IMG/VR virus record: IMGVR_UViG_3300014050_000017
Location: 1-64,000 of that record
Length of the DNA stretch: 64,000 nucleotides
From: a virus
Direction: 5' to 3' (one strand)
Shown in pieces: positions 1 through 6,624 of this stretch. A program made the position numbers and the translations under genes. Below the pieces are notes generated by a model. That model was given only the letters and a program-made list of their open reading frames with translations. It was not told the origin of the DNA and did no database searches. Numbering within the stretch: the first letter of the stretch is position 1; each line of letters starts with the position of its first letter.

Positions 1-1562
1 GCAGCCTGAGCAGCCGCAGCAGCCTGAGCCTCCGCTTCAATACGAGAGCTCGTACTGGACACCTGAACAGCGATAGCATTTGCTTTTTCTACAGCTACAG
101 TTGCTAGCTGGTCAGCAGTGGTTATAGCCGCAGTAGCTGCAGTGGTAGCTGTATTAGCAGCAGTAGTAACCGTTTCTAAATTAGACTGTGCTGTTGTTAG
201 GTTTGTGTTGGCAGTTGTTAGATTTTCTTGAGCTGTTGTTAGGTTTTGCTGCTCAGCTGTAAGAGTTGTCTGAGCTGCAGTTAAAGCTACTTCTGCAGCA
301 GATTGCTGCCCTTGTGCAGTATTTAAATTTAGATTGGCAGTATTAAGAGCCTCTGCAGCAGCTTGAGCTGCAGCTAGCTGCTCTGGGGTTGCGCTGCTAC
401 GACTCAAGGCTGAAGCTGGAACTACCTGCCATCCCTGCCCTCTATTCCACTGTAGCTGAACGTTTGCTCCTCCGCCGTTCTCATAGAAATGAAGAGTAAG
501 CGCTTTAGGAGTATTGGCTGTAAAAGCAACAGGTTGAGAGACGCTCCCCCCGCCACCTTTGTCATACCAGTCATTAATAACTAGTTGACCATTAAGATAT
601 AGTTTTACTCCGTCATCTGCTGGTGCGTAGAACTGGATATTACCTGTTGTGTCAGAGGTAATCTGACCAGTGTATTTAACTTGGAAGTCATCTCTAAATG
701 TATTAGCAGGTGCTCCGCTACCCCAGTTTTGATTAATTTGAGAAACAGTAGTGGTAAGGGTAGTTGTTCCAATTTCAACAGGTGGCGCATTGTTATACCC
801 GATGTTCTGGGTAACTTTCATATCTAAACCAGGTTGGGTACTAGCAGCCACAGTAGCATCAGCCGCAGCTTTAGTAGTAACGGCCTCCGTTACTACTGCT
901 TGTTGTGTAGTAACTGCAGAGGTTGCAACATTTACATCTTCTTGTCTAGCAGCAACAGTTTCAGTTGCAGTTTGTACAACTGCAGTTTGAGTTGTAACAG
1001 CATTAGCTGCAGCAACAGCTGTGGTGGTAGCAGTTTCCACAGCTGCTGCGGCAGGTGCTACGAGAGCGGTTGCGCTCTCAGCTTGTTGCACCAAAACAGT
1101 TGCACTATCAACTGCTGTCTGTGCAGTTGTGATTGCGGTGTTGGCCTCAGCAACAGCGGTGACAACTGCTGTTTCTGATGCTACTGTTGGTGGAATAACT
1201 GTTGATGCCACAGTTGCCGTGGCAGTATCAATCTTTGCTTGTACGGAGGTAACTGTAGGTGTCTCGGACTGAGTTGTTGTTCCTGTTGTTGTGTTTTCCT
1301 GTGTCATGGAGTTTTGGTTGGACGATGGCTCGTTATTGGATGAGGTTACGGTGGGTTGTGCACTTGGAGCAGGTTGCGGCTCAGGCACGGGAGTTGAAGA
1401 GGGTGACGGCTCAGCTGGAGGCGTTGATGAAGGAGACTGAGAAGGAGCAGGAGTAACCACCTGCTCGTTTGTAGCAGGCTCGTCTGCAGTAGCCGATTGT
1501 TGACTAACTAAATGAAGAACTGTTGCAAGGAATAGTGCTGCGAGTATACGCAGTTTATTTAT
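1..1562 (-). CDS. Secreted-looking PA14-domain protein with Ala/Thr-rich coiled coils (partial, AUA start)
   Basis: The frame is open from 1562 to the left edge, about 520 residues, with no stop in the window. The N-terminus (NKLRILAALFLATVLHLVSQ, then SATADEP) looks like a signal peptide with an AxA-type cleavage site. A Pro/Ser/Thr-rich linker and Ala/Val/Thr heptad-like repeats follow. Residues about 248-388 form a PA14-type beta-barrel, seen in DDGVKLYLNGQLVINDWYDK. A second Ala/Thr coiled coil rich in LTTAQ-like repeats runs to the edge. PA14 domains usually bind carbohydrate. A Shine-Dalgarno AAGGAG lies 6 nt before an ATA codon, and no ATG, GTG or TTG is near. It could be a surface adhesin or a tail-associated protein. 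Coding is certain; start and role are not. Confidence 0.75.
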   Translation of the reverse strand, partial: MNKLRILAALFLATVLHLVSQQSATADEPATNEQVVTPAPSQSPSSTPPAEPSPSSTPVPEPQPAPSAQPTVTSSNNEPSSNQNSMTQENTTTGTTTQSETPTVTSVQAKIDTATATVASTVIPPTVASETAVVTAVAEANTAITTAQTAVDSATVLVQQAESATALVAPAAAAVETATTTAVAAANAVTTQTAVVQTATETVAARQEDVNVATSAVTTQQAVVTEAVTTKAAADATVAASTQPGLDMKVTQNIGYNNAPPVEIGTTTLTTTVSQINQNWGSGAPANTFRDDFQVKYTGQITSDTTGNIQFYAPADDGVKLYLNGQLVINDWYDKGGGGSVSQPVAFTANTPKALTLHFYENGGGANVQLQWNRGQGWQVVPASALSRSSATPEQLAAAQAAAEALNTANLNLNTAQGQQSAAEVALTAAQTTLTAEQQNLTTAQENLTTANTNLTTAQSNLETVTTAANTATTAATAAITTADQLATVAVEKANAIAVQVSSTSSRIEAEAQAAAAAQA

Positions 1563-1583
1563 TGGAGACTCCTTATTAGAAGT

Positions 1584-1781
1584 CTATTTTAACAGAGTAA
1601 GGTAGTTATCTGGGTCGTAAACTGATGCAGCTTTTTGTATTAAAGCTTCACGTTGTTCTCTTGCGTGATGACCGCAAAACATTAATTCACCATTAAGAAA
1701 TGTTGCAATTACACGAGCAGCAGCGCTACATTGGTCGCAGCGGTCGTTTGCTGTTAGCTCTCGTGCAGTTACAGTTTGCAT
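1584..1781 (-). CDS. DUF7455-type small zinc protein
   Basis: 65 aa. The pattern CDQCSAAA, then FLNGELMFCGHH, matches the small zinc-ribbon proteins of the DUF7455 type common in Actinobacteria and their phages. Two Cys near residue 15 plus Cys-His-His near residue 37 would bind one zinc. Its ATG overlaps the stop of the upstream gene (TAATG), so translation is coupled. Function unknown. Confidence 0.8.
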   Translation of the reverse strand: MQTVTARELTANDRCDQCSAAARVIATFLNGELMFCGHHAREQREALIQKAASVYDPDNYLTLLK

Positions 1782-1948
1782 TAGAATGGTGGCTTTCTCC
1801 AGGTTTTCTTATCTAACAAATTAGTATCAGACTTATCGTCTTTCATCTTTTTGTGCGCTTCTTCAGCGTACTTATCCATTTCAGCCCAGTCCTCATCGGT
1901 CATGGTTGTCCATGGGTCTGGGAAACCTTGCGAATCGTTATGCTTCAT
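1781..1948 (-). CDS. Small acidic hypothetical protein, 55 aa
   Basis: Reads MKHNDSQGFPDPWTTMTDED and ends in KTWRKPPF. It fills the gap between two genes, overlapping the upstream gene by 11 nt and sharing TAATG with the downstream one, which supports it as real. No family recognised. Confidence 0.6.
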   Translation of the reverse strand: MKHNDSQGFPDPWTTMTDEDWAEMDKYAEEAHKKMKDDKSDTNLLDKKTWRKPPF

Positions 1949-2189
1949 GAGTTACGATATCCCATTTATCTCCGTGACGTTCCCTCATCATCTTCAAACC
2001 TGCTGCTGTGTGAGAGCCTGTAAAAGAGACGTTAGGGTTTTTCTTACTAGTCATAGTAAATCCTGTAAAAAGACCTTTACCAGTATTAAGGTCAACCTTG
2101 CTTACGCCTTCATCATTCATAGCGTGAGCACCCTCAGGGCCTATATTGACAACAGTACCCTTAAACTGGTCTTCACTACGCTCTGTCAT
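1938..2189 (-). CDS. Hypothetical protein, 83 aa
   Basis: Soluble protein with no recognised family. The ATG overlaps the stop of the upstream HNH gene (ATGA), so it is translationally coupled to it. The central part (FTGFTMTSKKNPNVSF) looks like beta-strands. Confidence 0.6.
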   Translation of the reverse strand: MTERSEDQFKGTVVNIGPEGAHAMNDEGVSKVDLNTGKGLFTGFTMTSKKNPNVSFTGSHTAAGLKMMRERHGDKWDIVTHEA

Positions 2190-2479
2190 TTTTCATTCTC
2201 TTTCTTACCAGCACGGCGTTTGTTCTCTTTAGCAGTGTTTTTACTGCGAGAGATGGCTCTTAGGTTGCCCTTGGAGTCATTATTGTGGTTGTTGTCCTTA
2301 TGGTCCACAGTAATATCCTTAGACTTAAGTTTACCGTTCTTGGACTCATAGTCAGCACGAGCTTTATTCTTTGAAGTGGTAACCCACTTACCGCCGACCT
2401 TTTTCTTGTATACGTAGATAGGACGGCCGCCATTAGCATCAGAGCCCTTGTAAGGGCCAAACTTCTTTGTCTCTGCCAT
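2186..2479 (-). CDS. HNH endonuclease (HNH_3-like, homing type)
   Basis: 97 aa. The C-terminal half has TVDHKDNNHNNDSKGNLRAI followed by SRSKNTAKENKRR, the DH-x-N-x2-N-x3-NLR layout of HNH_3 homing endonucleases, including the trailing S-x-N-x2-N motif. The N-terminal half contains a YVYKKKVGGKWV stretch as in AP2/HNH phage proteins. Free-standing HNH genes in phages usually spread by cutting homologous alleles. The start at 2479 (MAETKKF) forms a TAATG overlap with the gene upstream; an ATG 15 nt earlier is possible. Confidence 0.75.
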   Translation of the reverse strand: MAETKKFGPYKGSDANGGRPIYVYKKKVGGKWVTTSKNKARADYESKNGKLKSKDITVDHKDNNHNNDSKGNLRAISRSKNTAKENKRRAGKKENEK

Positions 2480-2634
2480 TAGATACTCCACCATCCTTGT
2501 AGTGTGGCCTTACCACTGGCAATCCACTCTCTATGCTGTTCGTGCGTTAAATTCCAATCTATCTCATGGGTAGGCTTTTCACAAGAAGGACAAATATCCT
2601 TACCTGTGTACGCGTACACATGATGACAGAACAT
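2479..2634 (-). CDS. Small Cys/His protein, 51 aa
   Basis: Begins MFCHHVYAYTGKDICPSCEK. Cys and His pairs (CHH and CPSC) suggest one zinc site. Its ATG directly follows the TAA of the upstream gene and its TAA overlaps the next ATG. The phasing supports coding. Function unknown. Confidence 0.6.
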   Translation of the reverse strand: MFCHHVYAYTGKDICPSCEKPTHEIDWNLTHEQHREWIASGKATLQGWWSI

Positions 2635-2907
2635 TTAGCAATCCCATTTACGCAATGACTTATTAATACGGCTATTAGGGTCACGTGCAGTCTTAGCAGA
2701 GGTGTTAGCCTTCTTCATACCCTCCATGCGTGCACAGAAAGACTTACGACGTGCAGCGCTCTTAGGTGATTTTTTAGCCTGCTTAGCAGATACTGGTGGC
2801 TTTAAGTTAGAACCAGGGTTAGCACGTTCATAGGACTTACGTCCAGCTTCGTTAAGTCCACCCTTTTGGTTCTTACCTTCTTTACGTGTCCAAGCTGCAG
2901 ATGCCAT
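2635..2907 (-). CDS. DUF6321-type basic protein
   Basis: 90 aa. Starts MASAAWTRKEGKNQKGGLNE and contains RRKSFCARMEGMKKA and TARDPNSRINKSLRKWDC, the highly conserved blocks of the DUF6321 family found in many large phages. Very basic; role unknown. Confidence 0.8.
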   Translation of the reverse strand: MASAAWTRKEGKNQKGGLNEAGRKSYERANPGSNLKPPVSAKQAKKSPKSAARRKSFCARMEGMKKANTSAKTARDPNSRINKSLRKWDC

Positions 2908-3107
2908 TAGTGTGGGTTCTCCTTATGCCATTTACGGACAGCCTTGACGCCTTGCTTAATCGTCTTAGAGCCACCCTTTTTTGTTAAGTTAATCTTGTCG
3001 TACTTGCCAGCTTTGGCCTTAGCCTCATGGTCGACGATGACATCGCCGCTCTTATTCTTCTTAACGGTATGTTTAATACCTTGAACCTTAATTGTTTTTT
3101 TTGGCAC
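2907..3107 (-). CDS. Basic hypothetical protein, 66 aa (GTG start)
   Basis: Lys-rich protein with no family recognised. I chose the GTG at 3107 (reads MPKKTIKVQGIK), which has AGGAG 10 nt upstream and overlaps the previous gene by 20 nt. A longer ATG start at 3179 would overlap that gene by about 90 nt and is less likely. Confidence 0.6.
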   Translation of the reverse strand: MPKKTIKVQGIKHTVKKNKSGDVIVDHEAKAKAGKYDKINLTKKGGSKTIKQGVKAVRKWHKENPH

Positions 3108-3270
3108 GTTCACTACGCTCCTTATGCTCGGGGGCATTTGCACACCCATGTGCATCTTTATGAAACATCTGGTATTCACCCTTACGTCTGGTAGGTACTT
3201 TAAGAGCTTCTTCTCTTATCTCTCTACCGCAGTTATCGCAAGTAGGAAATTGCCCACCAGTTCTTTTCAT
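3088..3270 (-). CDS. Small zinc-ribbon protein, 60 aa
   Basis: Starts MKRTGGQFPTCDNCGREI; CxxC near residue 11 and HKDAHGC further on suggest a zinc site. The ATG at 3270 overlaps the TAA of the upstream gene (TAATG), which favours it over the upstream in-frame start at 3309. Confidence 0.65.
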   Translation of the reverse strand: MKRTGGQFPTCDNCGREIREEALKVPTRRKGEYQMFHKDAHGCANAPEHKERSERAKKNN

Positions 3271-3539
3271 TAGTACATAGTCCCATCGTTTCCCTGTCCT
3301 GGGAACCAATTATCAAATTCTTGATTACGGCTTGCACTCTGGCCGCCAGTCATCTTTCCTAGTCCGTAACCAATTGCACCTGCTCGAAGCGCAGGAGTCT
3401 TAGCAACCACACCTAATGCCTGCTTTCCAACAGCTGCTGCACCGCCGCGGCTAGCTACAAACTGTCCTGCACGACCTACTACAGCACGTCCAATTGTTGG
3501 ACCCGCCGCTCGTACTACCGCGCCAATTAATGGCCACAT
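3270..3539 (-). CDS. Gly/Ala-rich hydrophobic protein, 89 aa
   Basis: The first 65 residues are rich in Gly, Ala and Val with regularly spaced Arg/Lys (IGRAVVGRAGQFVASRGG), and resemble an amphipathic or membrane-associated segment. The C-terminus is polar. Could bind membranes or be a small virion protein; no homology recognised. Confidence 0.6.
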   Translation of the reverse strand: MWPLIGAVVRAAGPTIGRAVVGRAGQFVASRGGAAAVGKQALGVVAKTPALRAGAIGYGLGKMTGGQSASRNQEFDNWFPGQGNDGTMY

Positions 3540-3778
3540 TATCGGGTTCTCCTATTCAGTGAACGGTTAAGAACATCTTGAGCTTGTTCAGATACATTGT
3601 ATCTTCCGTATGACGGACGTGGACCATCAAACATCCCGTTGCTATTTCTGCGAGTATCGTTGGTTTTTCTGACAGCCTTTTTGGAGACGGATTTTTTAGT
3701 CTTTACACCTTTTTTCTTAGGGTATGCCTCGCCAAGTGCACGCTCTGCACGACTACGTCCTAGCGCTGGGTCTTTCAT
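3539..3778 (-). CDS. Basic hypothetical protein, 79 aa
   Basis: Lys-rich middle (KKKGVKTKKSVSKKAV) and a polar C-terminus. The ATG at 3778 overlaps the upstream TGA (ATGA). Unknown function; basic enough to bind nucleic acid. Confidence 0.6.
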   Translation of the reverse strand: MKDPALGRSRAERALGEAYPKKKGVKTKKSVSKKAVRKTNDTRRNSNGMFDGPRPSYGRYNVSEQAQDVLNRSLNRRTR

Positions 3779-3978
3779 CTCTTCCACCCTCTTGGTCGCT
3801 TACCGTACTGGTATCCACCTTGGTTATAGTAATCTTCAGTACTCATTGTTGTTGGTAGTTGATAACGTCGTGGAAGATGAACTGATAGCTCGCCACTCTC
3901 ACGGGTCCACTTAATAGGCTTTGGCTTCTCGTCGTTGGGAAGGCGGTACTCTTCTAATGGGTCTTCGTTAGGAATCAT
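3775..3978 (-). CDS. Hypothetical protein, 67 aa
   Basis: Starts MIPNEDPLEEYRLPNDEK. The ATG lies inside the stop of the 28-aa cysteine-rich gene upstream (ATGA), which decides this start over a longer one at 4008. C-terminus YYNQGGYQYGKRPRGWKR is Tyr/Gly-rich. No family recognised. Confidence 0.6.
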   Translation of the reverse strand: MIPNEDPLEEYRLPNDEKPKPIKWTRESGELSVHLPRRYQLPTTMSTEDYYNQGGYQYGKRPRGWKR

Positions 3979-4061
3979 GGTCGGTTCTTTTCGCATACAC
4001 AGGTGCAATCATCGACATCACATACCCCGTATCTAATCTCGTGGTCGCATTTGTAGCACAT
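3975..4061 (-). CDS. Cysteine-rich micro-protein, 28 aa
   Basis: MCYKCDHEIRYGVCDVDD, then CTCVCEKNRP: six cysteines in 28 residues, likely one or two zinc sites. It exactly bridges two genes by TAATG at its start and ATGA at its stop, which is strong phasing evidence for such a short gene. Confidence 0.6.
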   Translation of the reverse strand: MCYKCDHEIRYGVCDVDDCTCVCEKNRP

Positions 4062-4318
4062 TACTCAGTTAACCCTAACCATTGCATGCCCTTGTTTAAT
4101 CTCTCACCCATGGTTGGTTTTTTCCATGAGTTACCAAGTGCGATGGCTTCATCCTCATGCTTAGTCAATTCGGGAGAATCGTATGTCGCTCTCTTTTGGG
4201 ATGTAGGAGCGGAGAATCCTAGGGAACGATTATTGCGGTAGGACTCTAAATCAATAACACGGGATTTGTTATTGGCACGGTTAACGATGCCTTTTTGAAT
4301 AGGGCCGAAGGGTTCCAT
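4061..4318 (-). CDS. Hypothetical protein, 85 aa
   Basis: Polar protein with a C-terminal helix (MGERLNKGMQWLGLTE). Two nt separate its start from the upstream gene. No family recognised. Confidence 0.6.
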   Translation of the reverse strand: MEPFGPIQKGIVNRANNKSRVIDLESYRNNRSLGFSAPTSQKRATYDSPELTKHEDEAIALGNSWKKPTMGERLNKGMQWLGLTE

Positions 4319-4320
4319 AA

Positions 4321-4548
4321 CTAAAGTTTAGTGCGCTTTGTTTGATAATACTCAATAAAGGCTAGTAAGAGCATATCCACTAATTGAGGGGAATCTTTAT
4401 GTTTCTCTTCAAAATGGTGTTTCCAGGCAACGGCACCGAACTTATTCGAGCCGCATCCATTATCAATATCTGTGAATACAAGGCGTGCAAATTTAGCCGT
4501 GCGACCTTGAAAGTCCAGGCTCTCTTCGAGAAAGTCGTAAAAGCTCAC
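4321..4548 (-). CDS. YozE SAM-like protein (putative), 75 aa
   Basis: Starts (GTG) MSFYDFLEESLDFQGRTAKF. The SFYDFL opening, the central aromatic region and the C-terminal helix (LVDMLLLAFIEYY) recall the YozE SAM-like fold of about 70 residues. Similarity judged by eye only. Function of the family is unclear. Confidence 0.6.
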   Translation of the reverse strand: MSFYDFLEESLDFQGRTAKFARLVFTDIDNGCGSNKFGAVAWKHHFEEKHKDSPQLVDMLLLAFIEYYQTKRTKL

Positions 4549-4663
4549 GACTGTATTGTGAGGCTACTGCCTGGGTTTTAAACCCTAAACTCTCATAGGC
4601 ATCTATAGCATCATCCATTGAGTATGGGTGCTCTCTATAGCACTGACCACACTGCAAACACAT
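4493..4663 (-). CDS. Small protein with CLQCGQC motif, 56 aa
   Basis: MCLQCGQCYREHPYSMDDAI, then a polar helix. The ATG overlaps the stop of the upstream gene (TAATG). It overlaps the next gene by 56 nt, more than usual here, so the C-terminus is less certain. Confidence 0.5.
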   Translation of the reverse strand: MCLQCGQCYREHPYSMDDAIDAYESLGFKTQAVASQYSRELLRLSRREPGLSRSHG

Positions 4664-4899
4664 TAACGCTTTTTAGCTGTTTTCTTTACAGCCTTCTTAG
4701 CAGTCTTCTTTACCGCCTTCTTGGCAGCCTTCTTGACTGGCTTCTTAGCAGTTTTCTTAGATGCCTTCTTAGGCTTTAGGATTTCGTCTAGTTCTTCTTC
4801 CCAGACCTGTGGGCCAGTCTTGAGGAACTTATCATCACGAAGAGCCTTGCCAACAATGGCGACAATAACAGCGAATACAACAACAAATAAGATTTCCAT
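4663..4899 (-). CDS. Membrane-anchored histone H1-like Lys/Ala-repeat protein
   Basis: 78 aa. Residues 2-18 form one transmembrane segment (ILFVVVFAVIVAIVG). After a linker of about 25 residues, the tail is a run of KKTAKK/KKAVKK repeats like bacterial histone H1-like proteins that bind DNA. First gene of the leftward block. The ATG sits 6 nt after a TATAGT hexamer, suggesting a leaderless mRNA. It may tether phage or host DNA to the membrane; this is inference. Confidence 0.65.
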   Translation of the reverse strand: MEILFVVVFAVIVAIVGKALRDDKFLKTGPQVWEEELDEILKPKKASKKTAKKPVKKAAKKAVKKTAKKAVKKTAKKR

Positions 4900-4905
4900 A
4901 CCCAA

Positions 4906-4911
4906 ACTATA
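4906..4911 (-). promoter_or_regulatory. Leaderless promoter -10 box (TATAGT)
   Basis: TATAGT on the minus strand ends 6 nt before the ATG at 4899, the usual distance from -10 to the start of transcription, so the ATG would be the first nucleotides of the mRNA. No good -35 is visible at 17-18 nt. It would drive the whole leftward 4.9-0 kb block. It stands back-to-back with the rightward promoter at 5,044. Confidence 0.5.
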
Positions 4912-4999
4912 GCAGGCTACTGCCTCCCCAATCTATGTGTAGGTACTCATGTTACCTGCCACCCCCGCGCTCGGGCGTGTCGTCTAACCCCTACCCCCC

Positions 5000-5073
5000 T
5001 GTGGATAAGTAGATGAACAAAAGATGAACAATAATAGCCCTAGTTGATAGGTGTCGGGGCTATCCATTAGGCT
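5000..5073 (+). promoter_or_regulatory. Control module 1: DnaA box, two TGAAC repeats, promoter
   Basis: DnaA-box sequence TGTGGATAA at 5000-5008, then TGAAC repeats 11 bp apart, then 13 nt to a -35 TTGATA (5044-5049), an 18-nt spacer and -10 TAGGCT (5068-5073). Drives the genes at 5100 and 5385. First of eight such modules. Confidence 0.7.
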
Positions 5074-5099
5074 AGGGCTACCAACGAAAGGGGAACATT

Positions 5100-5384
5100 A
5101 TGGACATGACCATTAGCAAGTCGCTAGTTCATGGATTTATCCGTAATCTCAATGGCAAGTTCTTTACCATTGAGTTCGTCAAGCGCACTACGGGGGAATA
5201 CCGCGTTATGCGTGCCACTACCAACTATGACTCAAAGTTAGCGGGTGGCGACCTAGCCTACGACGCTAACGCCAAGCAACTTATCCCAGTATGGGACATG
5301 GATAAGAAAGCGTTTCGTAGTATCCCAACCGACGCGGTCAAGGTTATCCGCGCCCTCGGTAATACTTACAAGGTGGTTGAATAA
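5100..5384 (+). CDS. SH3-like beta-barrel phage protein (DUF2693-like)
   Basis: 94 aa. The blocks GKFFTIEFVKRTTGEYRVMR, KLAGGDLAYDANAKQLIPVW and KAFRSIPTDAVKVI follow the SH3-fold proteins annotated DUF2693 or WYL-like in many phages (a V-F-x-K-x-DG-x-R-x-M strand, then a D-x-x-x-K-x-L-x-V-W-D strand). Likely a small protein or nucleic-acid binding module. RBS AAAGGGG upstream. First gene after module 1. Confidence 0.65.
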   Translation: MDMTISKSLVHGFIRNLNGKFFTIEFVKRTTGEYRVMRATTNYDSKLAGGDLAYDANAKQLIPVWDMDKKAFRSIPTDAVKVIRALGNTYKVVE

Positions 5385-5738
5385 ATGAAGCACGCAATTC
5401 ACATGGAGGGGGGCAGGTCGCTAAGCGACCTGCTCGACACCGAGACATTCCGTAACGCCTCAGTAACGGACACGCTCAACGGCAACGGGGTTATGGTAGC
5501 CCTACACTCTGCCCGTCATGTAGTCGATACCATGACCCTAAGCGGTTATGACTCAGACACTATCGCCTACGCATTCGAGAAGCCATGGAAGTATCCAGAA
5601 TTCTGGCTCCCAGCCCTCTACATTCATGGAGTTCTCTACGGCATCGGCGGACGCCGACTCTACACCGCCTTTATCAGTGATGTGGAATACGACGATAACC
5701 ACACATTCACTATCAAGGAACTCGAACCAACGGAATAA
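5385..5738 (+). CDS. Hypothetical protein, 117 aa
   Basis: Starts directly after the previous stop (TAA ATG). Mixed alpha/beta composition with a Trp/Tyr/Pro-rich middle (KPWKYPEFWLPALYIHGVLY) that could be a short hydrophobic element. Ends just before a strong hairpin terminator. No family recognised. Confidence 0.65.
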   Translation: MKHAIHMEGGRSLSDLLDTETFRNASVTDTLNGNGVMVALHSARHVVDTMTLSGYDSDTIAYAFEKPWKYPEFWLPALYIHGVLYGIGGRRLYTAFISDVEYDDNHTFTIKELEPTE

Positions 5739-5742
5739 GGTT

Positions 5743-5770
5743 AGAGGCGCGGACTTCCCCCCGCGCCTCT
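5743..5770 (+). terminator. Hairpin terminator after first rightward unit
   Basis: Perfect 10-bp inverted repeat AGAGGCGCGG / CCGCGCCTCT with an 8-nt loop. No clear T tract, so termination may be incomplete. 5771-5867 holds a small CCCCGTAGGGG hairpin and one copy of the CAACACAAAC element (5805-5814), and no gene. Confidence 0.6.
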
Positions 5771-5867
5771 CTCGATTCCCCGTAGGGGTATGGGGAGGGT
5801 GGGTCAACACAAACATTAGAACGGCATAGGGACTGGCAAAGGAACCCCAGGAATAATAAAGAGAGCC

Positions 5868-5964
5868 TGTGGATAACTCGGTAAACAAGCCTGTGGATAA
5901 CTAAGTAAACAATAAGTGAACAAATTCAAACTGGCTTGCGTCTCATAAGGTTATCGAATAAGTT
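5868..5964 (+). promoter_or_regulatory. Control module 2 (two DnaA boxes)
   Basis: TGTGGATAA at 5868-5876 and 5892-5900 (24 bp apart), with TAAAC/TGAAC repeats 11 bp apart. After 13 nt comes -35 TTGCGT (5936-5941), 17 nt, then -10 TAAGTT (5959-5964). Transcription would begin near 5971, where a leader shared with module 3 starts. Confidence 0.65.
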
Positions 5965-6004
5965 TATCTCAGTGGGCAAGGGGCTCACAGAAAGTAGGTT
6001 AAAA

Positions 6005-6241
6005 GTGGATACATCCACTCAAGCGACACCAGTCGCTACCGATTACCTAAATAAGGTAATCACTCTCCGCAACGCCAAGTATTTTGGCACTGTTCAATCA
6101 GGTCGCTGTGAAGCGGTCACAATCACTGAACAAGGTGTTCAGTCAGTGAACATCGAGGGAATCGGCGACATCCGCGTCGCTGATGACTCTGATTACCAGC
6201 AGGGCTCACACTACTACTGGAACATCGAGTCAGTTCTCTGA
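6005..6241 (+). CDS. Hypothetical protein, 78 aa (GTG start)
   Basis: Reads MDTSTQATPVATDYLNKVIT from a GTG at 6005, inside the transcript predicted from module 2. The TTG at 5936 in the same frame is the promoter -35 and cannot be the start. C-terminal half is beta-rich. No family recognised. Confidence 0.6.
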   Translation: MDTSTQATPVATDYLNKVITLRNAKYFGTVQSGRCEAVTITEQGVQSVNIEGIGDIRVADDSDYQQGSHYYWNIESVL

Positions 6242-6251
6242 TAGTTTCTAT

Positions 6252-6277
6252 CGCCCCTAGTCGCAAGGCTAGGGGCG
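6252..6277 (+). terminator. Hairpin terminator
   Basis: Inverted repeat CGCCCCTAG / CTAGGGGCG with the loop TCGCAAGG, the same loop as in the next terminator. No T tract. It lies between two genes of one unit and may only attenuate. Confidence 0.55.
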
Positions 6278-6317
6278 GTGGTGATTATCATAGGATAATC
6301 AGAAAGGGGGGTGAGCC

Positions 6318-6461
6318 ATGGACCCACGTCTATGGATGGCTCAGGTCTATCGCCAGTTGCGCGGTAACGAGCTGCTTAAGCAGTTTGAAACCGATATCAA
6401 CAATTGCCAAGGACCTGACGACGCTATTGCAATCTGCAAGCGTTACCTAGCATTGGCATAG
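6318..6461 (+). CDS. Small hypothetical protein, 47 aa
   Basis: Reads MDPRLWMAQVYRQLRGNELL; helical. A strong GGGGGG-type RBS lies just upstream, and a terminator follows 6 nt after the stop. No family recognised. Confidence 0.6.
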   Translation: MDPRLWMAQVYRQLRGNELLKQFETDINNCQGPDDAIAICKRYLALA

Positions 6462-6467
6462 CAAGGA

Positions 6468-6500
6468 GCCCCGCGTCGCAAGGCGCGGGGCGCTTTGTTT
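6468..6500 (+). terminator. Rho-independent terminator
   Basis: GCCCCGCG / CGCGGGGC stem with loop TCGCAAGG, followed by GCTTTGTTT. The trailing sequence runs into a GTTTGTGTTGG element at 6497-6507 that begins the next control region. Confidence 0.7.
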
Positions 6501-6507
6501 GTGTTGG
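6497..6507 (+). repeat. Single GTTTGTGTTGG arm
   Basis: One copy of the 11-nt arm that flanks inverted repeats at 7222, 8525 and 11328. It is followed by CCCGCCCACCCC, as in the copies at 7222 and 11328. No matching downstream arm is found before module 3. The nearest inverse copy is upstream at 5805-5814. Confidence 0.6.
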
Positions 6508-6551
6508 CCCGCCCACCCCGTTTATTTAATTGGGAGTTTTGGGAGGAGAGC

Positions 6552-6624
6552 TGTGGATAACTTAGTGAACACCAGGTGAACAATCAAAAACCTAGTAGAC
6601 ATGCGGAAAGTGTTCAAATATAGT
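6552..6624 (+). promoter_or_regulatory. Control module 3
   Basis: TGTGGATAA at 6552-6560, TGAAC repeats 11 bp apart, 13 nt, -35 TAGACA (6596-6601), 17 nt, -10 TATAGT (6619-6624). Predicted transcript start about 6631 opens with the same leader as module 2. Confidence 0.7.

Noticed and set aside
751-1272. Three overlapping plus-strand ORFs rich in Ala, Val, Ser and Cys
   Set aside because: They are shadows of the Ala/Thr-repeat coding region on the minus strand, which is open through the whole region with RBS and PA14 domain.
4721-4912. Plus-strand hydrophobic ORF of 63 aa
   Set aside because: It is the antisense of the Lys/Ala-repeat tail; complement of AAG/AAA codons gives Leu/Phe.
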